Source of the DNA: Flagellimonas ochracea
Lineage (GTDB): Bacteria > Bacteroidota > Bacteroidia > Flavobacteriales > Flavobacteriaceae
Direction of reading: 5' to 3'
Length of the DNA: 64,000 bases
NCBI RefSeq assembly: GCF_009903685.1
Contig: NZ_JAAABI010000001.1
Location: 62,001 to 126,000, forward strand
In this document: positions 1-8,136 of the stretch, in pieces
Numbering within the stretch: position 1 is the stretch's first letter
How the letters are laid out: each line of letters opens with the position of its first letter
The notes under the pieces: generated by a model
The model's input: only the letters and a program-made list of their open reading frames with translations
Told to the model about the DNA's origin: nothing
Databases searched by the model: none
Position numbers and translations under genes: made by a program

Positions 1-212
1 CTAAATGCGGAAAAATCTTCTTTGTATAGATAAATTTTATGTTTTTTGTAATGGAAAGAACCATCATCATGTGTGAATTTTTTGCTTTCGGTGATAGTCA
101 GATAGTAATCACCCGCCTTGGTGCTCCTAACATCAAAAAAGTAGGTTCTTCTCCCAGCCCTAAGCACTTTGGAGTAAATCTCTTCCTGGTCCATGATATC
201 TTTATCGCTCAT
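1..212 (-). CDS. PUR family DNA/RNA-binding protein (DUF3276), cut by the window edge
   Basis: The first 70 codons run from an ATG at 212 leftwards off the window. The translated start includes RAGRRTYFFDVRSTKAG followed by DYYLTITESKK, which I recognise as the conserved core of DUF3276, a small Bacteroidota family related to Pur-alpha single-stranded nucleic acid binding proteins. The family is usually about 100 to 130 residues, so a little under half the gene should lie outside. The frame is open to base 1 with no stop, so the truncation is due to the window and not to mutation. It lies downstream of the ABC exporter on the same strand, 80 bases away. The biological role in flavobacteria is not established; nucleic acid binding is inferred from the family. 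Confidence 0.88.
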   Translation of the reverse strand, partial: MSDKDIMDQEEIYSKVLRAGRRTYFFDVRSTKAGDYYLTITESKKFTHDDGSFHYKKHKIYLYKEDFSAF

Positions 213-292
213 ATGGTCTAGTGTGTGTTTGTTGCAATGTTGTATAATTCAACCAAAAATGTAAAAAAAAAGCTAATTCAGCAACTTTTTTG

Positions 293-2044
293 CTATTCTT
301 TCTCGGAGAGTTGACTGAGATAGAGTTCTTTATAATAGCCATCAACGTTGTTCAGTTCTTCATGGGTGCCCTCTTGTATGATTTTGCCATTTTCCAACAC
401 AATAATTTTATCCGCATTTTTTGCAGAAGATACTCTATGGCTCACGATCAGTGTGGTTTTGTCCTCCGAAAGCTGTTTAAGGTTGTTCAATATTTCCTCC
501 TCTGTTTCGGTGTCTACAGCGGAAAGGCAATCATCAAAAAGATATATTCTAGGGTTTTTTAGTAGGGCTCTGGCAATGGAAACCCGTTGTTTTTGGCCAC
601 CACTCAGCGTAATGCCACGTTCCCCAAGAACGGTATTGTACTTTTTGGAAAAACCTTCAATGTTTTTGTGCACCACGGCTTTTTTGGCCACCTCTTTGAT
701 TTCTTCCAAAGTGGCTGTCTCATCACCAAAGCGAATGTTGTTCTCAATAGTGTCGGAAAAAAGAAAAGCATCCTGAGGAACGGCCCCAATGGCACTTCGC
801 AAGCTGTTGAGATTTAATTTCTGAATAGGTGTTCCATCAATCAATACTTCACCAGAAGTTGCATCGTACAATCGGGCCACCATGTCCAAGATTGTGGACT
901 TTCCAGATCCAGTTTTGCCTAAAAAGGCTACAGTTTGCCCAGCATCAATTTTAAAGGAAATGTTGTCGAGTGCTGTGATGTTCGTGTCCTCGTAAGTAAA
1001 GGTCACATTCCTAAACTCAATGTTTCCCTTTATCGGCGTAGTTTGCGTCACTTCATTTTTTATGGAAGGCTCCACTTTTAAAAACTCGTTTATCCTTTTT
1101 TGGGATGCTTCTGCGCGTTGTACAATAGAAGTAAGCCATCCCACCACGGCCACCGGCCATGTAAGCATGTTTACATAAAGAATAAACTCAGCAATGATTC
1201 CTATTGAGGTTATCTCCCCATTTATATATTGCTTGCCGCCAATATAGATTACAAAAATGTTGCTGATACCAATAAGAAGAATCATTAGGGGAAAAAACCA
1301 TGCATTCACCTTAGCAAGATCCATACTGGTATCTTTTCCTTCTTGCGCCAAATCCTGTATTTCTGCGTTAATCTTGGGTTCAAGGCTGTAGGCTTTTATC
1401 ACTGCCACACCAGAAAAGGATTCTTGGGTAAAGGTGGACAGTGTGGACAAAAATTCCTGAACCTTGGTGCTTCGCGTATGGATAATTCTGCTTATCTGAT
1501 AAATCAACACAGATAGAATAGGCAGTGGAAGCAATGTATAAGCGGCCAAGGTTGGCGCTTTAATGAACATAAGTGGAATAAGACAAACGAACAGGGTCAG
1601 GGTCTGTATACCATACATAATGGCAGGTCCACCGTACATGCGGACTTGGTTGATATCCTCACTGATGCGGTTCATTAAATCTCCAATTCGGTTCTTTTTG
1701 TAAAAATTGAGATTCAATATTTGATAGTGGTCAAAAACCTCATTTTTAAGGTCGTACTCAATATATCTTGATACATTGATAATGGTCTGTCTCATCAAAA
1801 AGGTGAACAATCCAGATAGAATCGCAGCACCGACAATTATCAGAATGTATTGGAACAAAAATTCCTTCGCTTGGTCCATGGAAATATTTTTGGCCATAAA
1901 CTGTTCAATGGCCTGTATGGATTTATTAACGTAAGAAGGCATGATCAGGGAGAATACCCTCGCAATAATGGTGATTAAAATCCCCAGCAATAGCTTAAAC
2001 CAATATTTTTTGAAGTATTTATTTAGGTGCTTTAGTTCCTTCAT
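293..2044 (-). CDS. ABC exporter, fused membrane and ATPase domains (MdlA/MsbA type), degenerate catalytic site
   Basis: A half-size ABC exporter of 583 residues: an N-terminal six-helix membrane domain (about residues 1-320) and a C-terminal ATPase. In the ATPase I see Walker A GKTGSGKST at 376-384, signature LSGGQ at 480-484, Walker B ending FDDCLSAVD near 503-511, and the H-loop SHR at about 536. The residue after the Walker B aspartate is Asp instead of the catalytic Glu, as in the inactive site of heterodimeric exporters such as BmrC/YheI. No partner half-transporter is nearby. Substrate is unknown; lipids or drugs are usual. A GTG 57 bases upstream (2101) would add 19 residues of non-membrane sequence; I chose the ATG at 2044 because it begins the family-like MKELKHLNKYFKKYW. 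Confidence 0.9.
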   Translation of the reverse strand: MKELKHLNKYFKKYWFKLLLGILITIIARVFSLIMPSYVNKSIQAIEQFMAKNISMDQAKEFLFQYILIIVGAAILSGLFTFLMRQTIINVSRYIEYDLKNEVFDHYQILNLNFYKKNRIGDLMNRISEDINQVRMYGGPAIMYGIQTLTLFVCLIPLMFIKAPTLAAYTLLPLPILSVLIYQISRIIHTRSTKVQEFLSTLSTFTQESFSGVAVIKAYSLEPKINAEIQDLAQEGKDTSMDLAKVNAWFFPLMILLIGISNIFVIYIGGKQYINGEITSIGIIAEFILYVNMLTWPVAVVGWLTSIVQRAEASQKRINEFLKVEPSIKNEVTQTTPIKGNIEFRNVTFTYEDTNITALDNISFKIDAGQTVAFLGKTGSGKSTILDMVARLYDATSGEVLIDGTPIQKLNLNSLRSAIGAVPQDAFLFSDTIENNIRFGDETATLEEIKEVAKKAVVHKNIEGFSKKYNTVLGERGITLSGGQKQRVSIARALLKNPRIYLFDDCLSAVDTETEEEILNNLKQLSEDKTTLIVSHRVSSAKNADKIIVLENGKIIQEGTHEELNNVDGYYKELYLSQLSEKE

Positions 2045-2164
2045 GGGAGGGAAGATGGTTAAAAAGGTCTGACCATTCGGCAAATATATGCCTTTGACCA
2101 CAAAGTAAATGTTATAAAACTGATAAGAAAACCACTTTGGTGGTGCAAGAATGAAATATAAGAT

Positions 2165-2172
2165 TACTTTTG
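2165..2172 (+). promoter_or_regulatory. Candidate -7 promoter element for nusB
   Basis: TACTTTTG matches the Bacteroidota -7 consensus TAnnTTTG and lies 42 bases before the nusB ATG. A clear TTTG element at the expected spacing of about 19 is missing; the nearest TTTG, at 2136-2139, is 25 bases away. The gap between the divergent ABC exporter and nusB is the natural place for this promoter. Confidence 0.5.
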
Positions 2173-2214
2173 CGCAGTAAAAGCCAAAAAACGACTTTAA
2201 AAGTTCTTTAAAAA

Positions 2215-3162
2215 ATGCTTACCCGAAGGCATATCAGAGTTAAAGTAATGCAATGCATCTACGCCTTGGTCCAATCCAAGGACGATTCATTGGAGAAACA
2301 GGAGAAGTTTCTCAAAGTGAGCATCGAGAATATGTATGTGCTCTATCTCCTGATTTTAAGCCTTTTGGTGGAACTTCATCGACTCGCTGAAAAATATGTG
2401 ACCCATGCCCCAAAAAAGTATGTGAGCACCGAGGAAGACCACTATCCAAATCCTGAAAAATTCATCAAGAACAGATTATTGCTTCAAATCTCGAACAATC
2501 GTTTGTTGCAAGAGGCACTTTCCAAAAGAAAACTCAACAATTGGTACCTGAACGAGGAATACGTGAAGATACTTTATAAGGAAATTGTAGCCAGTGACAT
2601 ATATAAGAATTATATGACCAATGGTCATGATAGCTATGAAGATGATCGCGAGGTGGTGCTGCAACTCTTTAAGAGTATTATAGCCCCCAACGAAAAAATC
2701 TACGAATACTTCGAAGATGACAAACTCACTTGGGTAGACGACATTCCGATTGTCAATACATATTTGGTGAAGCGCCTTAAAAAAACCAACGAATCCACCA
2801 GTGAAGGTTTCTTTTTGCCCGAACTGCTCAAAGATGAGCAAGATATGGTCTATGCCAATGAGCTTTTGGTCAAAACTTTGTTGAATGATGCAAAATGGGA
2901 GAACGAAATAGAAGGTAAAACACCGAATTGGGATAATGATCGAATCGCAGAAATCGATTCCATCATTCTAAAAATGGCCATTTGTGAACTGCTCAATTTT
3001 CCAACCATTCCGGAAAAGGTAACCCTGAACGAGTATTTGGAGATTGCTAAGGAATACTCCACGCCCAAGAGCAGCATTTTTATAAACGGGGTTTTGGACA
3101 AACTGGCGAAAGAATATAAAGCAGATGGAAGACTTCAAAAAATAGGTCGAGGCCTTCGATAA
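2215..3162 (+). CDS. nusB: Transcription antitermination factor NusB, long form
   Basis: A 315-residue protein whose C-terminal third, with LNEYLEIAKEYSTPKSSIF and NGVLDKLAKEY at about residues 265-303, is the classic NusB RNA-binding fold that with NusE/S10 binds boxA during rRNA transcription. The start MLTRRHIRVKVMQCIYA is also typical. E. coli NusB is about 139 residues; the extra middle part (roughly 60-200), rich in charged residues, is a feature of Bacteroidota NusB. It begins a plus-strand run with the DUF1573 lipoprotein and yajC, only 40 bases apart or less, which is a common gene order in Flavobacteriaceae. Identity is firm; the role of the insertion is unknown. Confidence 0.95.
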   Translation: MLTRRHIRVKVMQCIYALVQSKDDSLEKQEKFLKVSIENMYVLYLLILSLLVELHRLAEKYVTHAPKKYVSTEEDHYPNPEKFIKNRLLLQISNNRLLQEALSKRKLNNWYLNEEYVKILYKEIVASDIYKNYMTNGHDSYEDDREVVLQLFKSIIAPNEKIYEYFEDDKLTWVDDIPIVNTYLVKRLKKTNESTSEGFFLPELLKDEQDMVYANELLVKTLLNDAKWENEIEGKTPNWDNDRIAEIDSIILKMAICELLNFPTIPEKVTLNEYLEIAKEYSTPKSSIFINGVLDKLAKEYKADGRLQKIGRGLR

Positions 3163-3202
3163 ACAATATTTGTTTAATTTTGGAAAAAATAATTTTTATA
3201 CC

Positions 3203-3682
3203 ATGAAAAGAATAACAACAGTTTTGAGTTTAATCATGGCAGTGGCCACGATAAGTGTTTCCTGCAAGGACAAGGCTTCCAACAAAGTGGTGGCCGACAA
3301 CGTGGAAAGTGCCACTGGTAGGGACGAAGCACAAAAAAACCTTCCTGTAATGACTTTTGAGAAATCTGAACACGATTTTGGAAGTATCGAGAGTGGAACC
3401 CCACAAGAAACAACCTTTAAATTTACCAATACCGGGAACGCCCCATTGATTATCACAGATGCCAAGAGCAGCTGTGGTTGCACCGTTCCAGAATACCCAA
3501 GAAACACACCTATTGCTCCTGGAGAATCTGGGGAGTTGTTGGTGAAATTTAATGGTTCTGGACAAAATCAGGTGACCAAAACCGTAACCGTTACGGCAAA
3601 CACCGAAAAGGGCACTGAACTTTTAAGGATCAAGGCATTTGTTAATCCCAAGGATGCCGCTCCGGCCGGTCCCGTAAAATAG
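3203..3682 (+). CDS. DUF1573 lipoprotein
   Basis: A 159-residue protein. The ATG at 3203 opens a lipoprotein signal ending ISVSC, with the modified cysteine at about residue 21; an in-frame ATG at 3170 would place extra polar residues before the signal and is less likely. The DUF1573 domain (about 50-150) has the immunoglobulin-like pattern FEKSEHDFGSIESG and the hallmark CGCTVPEYP, followed by IAPGESGELLVKF. The family is related to ASH/MSP-type beta sandwich domains and is abundant in Bacteroidota; its molecular function is unknown. The gene sits between nusB and yajC, 12 bases before the latter, and is probably co-transcribed. Location at the periplasmic face of a membrane is inferred from the lipobox. 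Confidence 0.92.
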   Translation: MKRITTVLSLIMAVATISVSCKDKASNKVVADNVESATGRDEAQKNLPVMTFEKSEHDFGSIESGTPQETTFKFTNTGNAPLIITDAKSSCGCTVPEYPRNTPIAPGESGELLVKFNGSGQNQVTKTVTVTANTEKGTELLRIKAFVNPKDAAPAGPVK

Positions 3683-3694
3683 GGTAAAATTTAC

Positions 3695-3982
3695 ATGGAA
3701 AATTTAGGACAGTTTTTACCGCTGATATTGATTTTTGCCGTAGCATATTTTTTTATGATACGTCCGCAGGTCAAACGTCAGAAGGATGAGAAAAAATTTG
3801 CTTCAGCGCTTAAGAAAGGAGATCGTATCATTACCAAAAGTGGCCTGCACGGAAAAGTCGTGGAGTTAAACGACAAGGATTTTTCCTGCGTAATTGAAAC
3901 CATGGCCGGCCGCCTAAAGTTTGATCGATCGGCTATTTCGATGGAAATGAGCAAGAAATTGAATGCTCCTGCCAAGAAGTAA
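3695..3982 (+). CDS. yajC: Preprotein translocase subunit YajC
   Basis: A 95-residue protein with one N-terminal membrane helix (about residues 6-22, FLPLILIFAVAYFFMIRPQ) followed by a conserved soluble part containing KKGDRIITKSGLHGKVVEL. This is the standard YajC layout and length. YajC associates with SecDF and YidC at the SecYEG channel. It ends the nusB to yajC run, 12 bases after the DUF1573 gene, and is followed directly by a strong hairpin terminator. In related flavobacteria a YbbR-like gene and coaE often follow; here the run stops and a convergent gene begins. Confidence 0.96.
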   Translation: MENLGQFLPLILIFAVAYFFMIRPQVKRQKDEKKFASALKKGDRIITKSGLHGKVVELNDKDFSCVIETMAGRLKFDRSAISMEMSKKLNAPAKK

Positions 3983-4003
3983 ATTTATTTCGAACAACAT
4001 AGA

Positions 4004-4030
4004 AAAGCGCCTTTAAAGGCGCTTTTTTTT
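4004..4030. terminator. Bidirectional rho-independent terminator between yajC and the YdeI-like gene
   Basis: A perfect 22-base palindrome (4004-4025, arms AAAGCGCCTTT and its complement) is followed by eight T on the plus strand and preceded by a run of A, which is T-rich on the minus strand. It can end transcription from yajC and from the convergent gene, whose stop codon (4029-4031) overlaps the T tract. Confidence 0.88.
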
Positions 4031-4619
4031 ATCGATAAGCATCATTTAAACCAATACCTTTTTCAATCATGGGAAGGATTTTTTCCAGCCGCCTTAATTT
4101 GGTCTTTTCCTGTTTTGCTTCCATGAGATACTCGCAAAATTCCTTCTGCTTATAAGGGGAAAATGCTTCAAAAGCTACTTTTAGTCGGTCGCTTTGCTGG
4201 AGTCGTTCCTCTAATAGTTCGGGTATGGTAGTACCGGTCGATTTTTCCACCTCGATTTCCTTGCCCTCTTTCTGATTTTCAATGGATTCCCTCATATATT
4301 CCAAGACCATTTGTTCATCAATTTCTTCCACTGCACGGAATTTCCAATGTCGCATACCTTTTGTCTTACCTTCCTGAGCGTTCTCCAATATGTTCTTGGG
4401 ATCACTCAAAAAAACTCCATTAAAGAACCAAATCCCAAAGTGTTCTTTGAATCGGCAAATACCAAAGACATTTTTGTTATTTACGGTATAAACGGGGAAA
4501 TTCCATTTGAAATCCTCAAAGCAATCCGATTGCGCTGCCAGTTTTCGCAATAGCGCTATACCTTTTTTGAAAGGGCTTTCTTTGTCATAATACGCCTCCA
4601 GTTTTTCTGATTTTTCCAT
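4029..4619 (-). CDS. YdeI/OmpD-associated family protein with DUF1801 domain
   Basis: A 196-residue soluble protein. The first 120 residues carry a DUF1801-like fold (WNFPVYTVNNKNVFGICRFKEHFGIWFF), and the C-terminal part has the YdeI-type helical motif FEAFSPYKQKEFCEYLMEA and TKLRRLEKILPMI. This combination is widespread in Bacteroidota and is named after E. coli YdeI, which was linked to polymyxin and bacteriocin tolerance; the biochemical role is unknown. The start lies one base after the pepT stop codon, so the two genes are surely one transcription unit and probably translationally coupled. Its stop overlaps the T tract of the shared terminator. Confidence 0.85.
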   Translation of the reverse strand: MEKSEKLEAYYDKESPFKKGIALLRKLAAQSDCFEDFKWNFPVYTVNNKNVFGICRFKEHFGIWFFNGVFLSDPKNILENAQEGKTKGMRHWKFRAVEEIDEQMVLEYMRESIENQKEGKEIEVEKSTGTTIPELLEERLQQSDRLKVAFEAFSPYKQKEFCEYLMEAKQEKTKLRRLEKILPMIEKGIGLNDAYR

Positions 4620-4620
4620 T

Positions 4621-5850
4621 TTACTTTATTTGTTCGGCAGTCAACGCACAGATTTTTACAATGACCATGACCGCCTTTTCCATACTTTCCAAAGGAATGT
4701 ATTCATACTTTCCATGGAAATTGTGTCCCCCAGCAAAAATATTGGGGCAGGGCAAACCCATAAAGCTTAACTGAGAACCGTCCGTTCCACCCCGTATAGG
4801 TTTTATAATCGGTTCAATGCCCAAAGATTCCATGGCTTCTTTGGCAATTTCAACAATGTGAAACACCGGCTCTACTTTCTCACGCATATTCCTGTACTGA
4901 TCTTCAATGTCCAATACGATGCAATCCCCATGCTTTTTTGAGATTTTTCTCTGAATATCTTGTAGCAATTGCTTTCTTGCTTCAAAATGTACAAGATCAT
5001 GGTCTCTGACAATAAGTTCTATTTCAGCATGTTCAATTTCTCCTTTTATCTTGTGTACATGAAAAAAACCTTCCCTGTCTTGAGTATGTTCCGGGACTTC
5101 ACGTGGGGGCAACAGACTTAAAAACTCGTTGGCAATGCCAACGGCATTGACCATTTTTCCTTTGGCATAACCTGGATGTACACTTTTTCCTTTGATTGTT
5201 ATGGTGGCACGTGCCGCATTAAAATTTTCAAATTCCAACTCACCTACTTGGCTTCCATCCATAGTGTAGGCCCAATCAGCACCAAATTTTTTTACATCAA
5301 ACTTATGGGCACCTCTGCCAATTTCCTCATCAGGGGTAAATGCCACCCGTATTTCTCCGTGTTTTATTTCGGGATGGTTGACCAAATGCTCCATAGCAGT
5401 GATGATCTCGGCAATGCCTGCCTTATCATCTGCTCCCAAGAGGGTGGAACCGTCGGTGGTGATCAACGTTTGCCCTTGGTACTGCAATAAATCCTCAAAA
5501 TAATCAGGTGATAGGACAATGTTCTTTTTTTTATTGAGAACAATGTCCTTTCCATCATAATTTTTTATGAGCTGTGGTTTCACATTTTTTCCTGAAAAAT
5601 CCGGAGATGTGTCCATATGGGAAATAAAACCTATAACAGGTACTTTTTTGTCCAAGTTACTGGGTAAGGTGGCCATGATATATGCATTTTCATCAATGGA
5701 AACCTCTTGCATTCCGATTTGATGGAGCTCCATCACCAATTTTTTGGCCAAAGCCCATTGCTTTTCTGTGCTAGGGGTGGTTTTGGAATAGGGATCGCTC
5801 TGAGTATCGATGGTTGCATACTCCAGAAATCGGGGTAATAATTTTTCCAT
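4621..5850 (-). CDS. pepT: Tripeptide aminopeptidase PepT (peptidase T, M20B)
   Basis: A 409-residue cytosolic zinc exopeptidase that removes N-terminal residues from tripeptides; E. coli PepT is about the same length. The metal and catalytic residues are in place: ISHMDTSPDF (His78, Asp80), LLGADDKAG, the TPDEEIGRG general-base and metal-ligand segment near residue 170, and PIRGGTDGSQLSFMG with the substrate-binding arginine. The family dimerisation domain lies between. It heads a two-gene minus-strand unit with the YdeI-like gene. The ATG at 5850 gives the typical start MEKLLPRFLEYATIDTQSDP. Confidence 0.96.
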   Translation of the reverse strand: MEKLLPRFLEYATIDTQSDPYSKTTPSTEKQWALAKKLVMELHQIGMQEVSIDENAYIMATLPSNLDKKVPVIGFISHMDTSPDFSGKNVKPQLIKNYDGKDIVLNKKKNIVLSPDYFEDLLQYQGQTLITTDGSTLLGADDKAGIAEIITAMEHLVNHPEIKHGEIRVAFTPDEEIGRGAHKFDVKKFGADWAYTMDGSQVGELEFENFNAARATITIKGKSVHPGYAKGKMVNAVGIANEFLSLLPPREVPEHTQDREGFFHVHKIKGEIEHAEIELIVRDHDLVHFEARKQLLQDIQRKISKKHGDCIVLDIEDQYRNMREKVEPVFHIVEIAKEAMESLGIEPIIKPIRGGTDGSQLSFMGLPCPNIFAGGHNFHGKYEYIPLESMEKAVMVIVKICALTAEQIK

Positions 5851-5940
5851 GAAATGCTTTTTATCAAAAATAACGCTAATTCAATCGTGATTTTGGGAAA
5901 AATAGGAGCTAGAAACCTATATTTCATTTTTTTTGGAAGT

Positions 5941-6366
5941 ATGCGATTAGAATCAACCTTAGTATTTATGTGTCTGTTTAGCTACTTCTTTGGATTTTCA
6001 CAACGAGATTGTCTTTTAGGTATTGGTGGAAAGGACGATGAAACGATTATCGAAGTGTTTCAATTAAATGAAGAACAACAAGAAAAATTGACGAACTGGA
6101 GTGCGGAACTTAAAGTCAGAAATGATCTTCTTAAAGATCAAGCCAAATATCTCATAAAAAGGCACGAAGAAAGTTCCCCTGAGGTTTTAATTAACGTGTC
6201 CACCCAGTATAAAGGCATTTTGGACAGTATGAAGCAGAATGTACGAATGATAGATACTCGAATGCTGTCCATTCTTAATGAAAAACAGTATCAACTCTAT
6301 TTGAAGTTTTGCCGACAGCTTGCATTACGTCCTATCCACATAGAAAGGTCAGTTGACGAAAAATAG
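5941..6366 (+). CDS. Small secreted protein of unknown function, LTxxQ-like helical segment
   Basis: A 141-residue protein starting at the ATG at 5941, which opens a hydrophobic signal (about residues 6-20, ending FSQRDC). An earlier in-frame ATG at 5854 would add 29 residues before the signal and overlaps the likely promoter zone, so I prefer the later start. The mature part is almost wholly helical and charged, with VFQLNEEQQEKLTNWSAEL and ILNEKQYQLYLKFCRQL, resembling the LTxxQ pattern of Spy/CpxP-like periplasmic proteins, though the match is weak. It is divergent from pepT and precedes pyrD. I do not recognise a named family. Confidence 0.7.
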   Translation: MRLESTLVFMCLFSYFFGFSQRDCLLGIGGKDDETIIEVFQLNEEQQEKLTNWSAELKVRNDLLKDQAKYLIKRHEESSPEVLINVSTQYKGILDSMKQNVRMIDTRMLSILNEKQYQLYLKFCRQLALRPIHIERSVDEK

Positions 6367-6397
6367 CCGATTTCTTACATCGGCGTTGAAGAGTTTA

Positions 6398-6405
6398 TAT
6401 TTTTG
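6398..6405 (+). promoter_or_regulatory. Candidate -7 promoter element for pyrD
   Basis: TATTTTTG matches TAnnTTTG and ends 14 bases before the pyrD ATG, so the leader would be under ten bases. A small hairpin (GCCGAT 6366-6371 with ATCGGC 6379-6384) sits just upstream at the stop of the secreted protein gene; it lacks a T tract and may be a weak terminator. Confidence 0.5.
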
Positions 6406-6419
6406 TCAAAATTTTTTGA

Positions 6420-7457
6420 ATGTATAAACTCCTCATTAGGCCGTTCCTTTTTTTGTTTGATGCGGAAACCGCCCACCATTTTTCGTTCAGCGCCATTGGA
6501 ATACTATCCAGGCTGGGTTTGACACGACTGTTTCGTAAAGCGTTCCATGTAAATGACTCAAGACTGGAAAAAGAGGTTTTTGGATTAAAGTTCAAAAATC
6601 CGGTGGGTCTAGCCGCAGGATTTGATAAGGATGCCAAGTTGTACAATGAATTTTCCGATTTTGGTTTTGGTTTTGTGGAAATAGGGACCGTTACACCAAA
6701 ACCCCAAGCGGGCAATCCTAAAAAACGATTGTTCCGTCTTTTGGAGGATAAGGCCATCATCAACCGAATGGGTTTTAATAACAAAGGTGTTTTTGAAGCG
6801 GTCGAGCAGTTGAAGAAAAAGCATAGGGTAATTGTTGGGGGTAACATTGGAAAAAACAAGACTACAGCGAACAAAGATGCCATTAAGGATTATATGATCT
6901 GTTTTGATGCTCTTTTTGAGTACGTAGACTATTTTGTTGTGAATGTGAGCTCTCCAAATACACCAGGTTTGAGAGAACTACAAGACAAAGAGCCTCTAAC
7001 CAAGCTCTTGAACAAATTGAAAAGTCACAATGCGAAGTTGTCCAAAAAATTAGAGCTCAAACAAAAACCCATACTTCTCAAGATTGCACCAGATTTGACC
7101 AATAATCAGCTACTGGATATAATTTCCATTATAAAAGAAACAGGTATCGATGGAGTTATAGCTACCAACACTACGATTTCTAGAGACGGGTTAAAATCCC
7201 ATTTAATTTTAACGGAAGAAAAAGGAGGTCTCAGTGGAAAACCTTTAAAGAACAGAAGCACTGAGGTAATCCGATTTTTAGCGGAGAAAAGTAACAAGGC
7301 ATTTCCCATTATAGGAGTGGGAGGTATACATTCCGCCGAGGATGCTTTTGAAAAATTGGATGCTGGTGCTGATTTGGTCCAGTTGTACACCGGATTTGTC
7401 TACGAAGGACCAGCGCTTATCAAAAAAATCAACAAGGCCTTATTGGAAAGGATGTGA
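6420..7457 (+). CDS. pyrD: Dihydroorotate dehydrogenase (quinone), class 2
   Basis: A 345-residue flavoenzyme of pyrimidine synthesis, oxidising dihydroorotate to orotate with quinone at the inner membrane. The N-terminal helical extension ([20 protein letters not shown]) is specific to class 2 enzymes. Other diagnostics are [41 protein letters not shown], and [14 protein letters not shown] with the class 2 catalytic serine at about residue 179, then the FMN phosphate loops GGLSGKPL and [11 protein letters not shown]. The stop overlaps the start of the LysE-type exporter by one base (TGATG), indicating co-transcription and coupling. Confidence 0.97.
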   Translation: MYKLLIRPFLFLFDAETAHHFSFSAIGILSRLGLTRLFRKAFHVNDSRLEKEVFGLKFKNPVGLAAGFDKDAKLYNEFSDFGFGFVEIGTVTPKPQAGNPKKRLFRLLEDKAIINRMGFNNKGVFEAVEQLKKKHRVIVGGNIGKNKTTANKDAIKDYMICFDALFEYVDYFVVNVSSPNTPGLRELQDKEPLTKLLNKLKSHNAKLSKKLELKQKPILLKIAPDLTNNQLLDIISIIKETGIDGVIATNTTISRDGLKSHLILTEEKGGLSGKPLKNRSTEVIRFLAEKSNKAFPIIGVGGIHSAEDAFEKLDAGADLVQLYTGFVYEGPALIKKINKALLERM

Positions 7458-8125
7458 TGGATCTCTTGTACGTATCGTTCATTCAATTTTTTCAAGGGAT
7501 TAACTATTCCATACTTATTGGTTTTGTGATTTCGGCATCGGCACTGGCCATTGCACCAGGTCCTGACAATATTTTTGTGCTAACCCAAAGCCTTTCCAAC
7601 GGAGTTAAATCGGGATTGGCCACAGTGGTAGGACTCGTAAGCGGCTGTTTGGTGCACACCACGCTGTTGGCTTTTGGGGTTTCGGAAATCATAAAAAGAA
7701 GTGATGTGCTGTTCAATGCCATCAAAATTTTCGGGGCACTATATCTGTTGTATCTGGCCTATAAGGTGTACCGAAGTGATGCCCCCATACTTTTGAACCA
7801 AAACAAGATGCAATCCAAAGGATTGACACGTTTGTTTCGTGTCGGTTTCACAATGAATGTATTGAACCCGAAGGTCACCATATTCTTTTTGGCCTTTTTT
7901 CCCGGATTTTTGTTCAGTGACACCCTGAATACGGTAATTCAGTTCTATGTATTGGGATTGCTTTTCATGTTGGTAGCTTTCCTTATCTTTTCTTCGATTG
8001 CCTTGTTGGCTGGTAATATTTCACACTATCTGACCAAGCATCCCAGGGCCGGATGGTATCTTAAATGGCTGCAAATAATTGTTTTTCTGGGGATTGCCAT
8101 ATATCTGTTCTTGTCGAATAAATAA
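7457..8125 (+). CDS. LysE/RhtB family amino acid exporter
   Basis: A 222-residue membrane protein with about six hydrophobic segments. The family signature is clear near the start: a first helix, then APGPDNIFVLTQSLSNG and SGLATVVGLVSGCLVHT, followed by NPKVTIFFLAFFPGFL in the middle. LysE/RhtB proteins export lysine, homoserine, threonine or other amino acids; the substrate here cannot be read from sequence. The ATG at 7457 shares one base with the pyrD stop; a GTG at 7454 immediately before it is the only alternative. Confidence 0.9.
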   Translation: MDLLYVSFIQFFQGINYSILIGFVISASALAIAPGPDNIFVLTQSLSNGVKSGLATVVGLVSGCLVHTTLLAFGVSEIIKRSDVLFNAIKIFGALYLLYLAYKVYRSDAPILLNQNKMQSKGLTRLFRVGFTMNVLNPKVTIFFLAFFPGFLFSDTLNTVIQFYVLGLLFMLVAFLIFSSIALLAGNISHYLTKHPRAGWYLKWLQIIVFLGIAIYLFLSNK

Positions 8126-8136
8126 GTGGTAATTTT

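Noticed and set aside
241..292. A terminator for the ABC exporter in the A/T-rich stretch after its stop
   Set aside because: Only a three-base GC-containing stem with bulges can be drawn; the apparent symmetry comes from A and T runs.
3170..3202. An earlier start for the DUF1573 lipoprotein
   Set aside because: It would put eleven polar and aromatic residues ahead of a well-formed lipoprotein signal.
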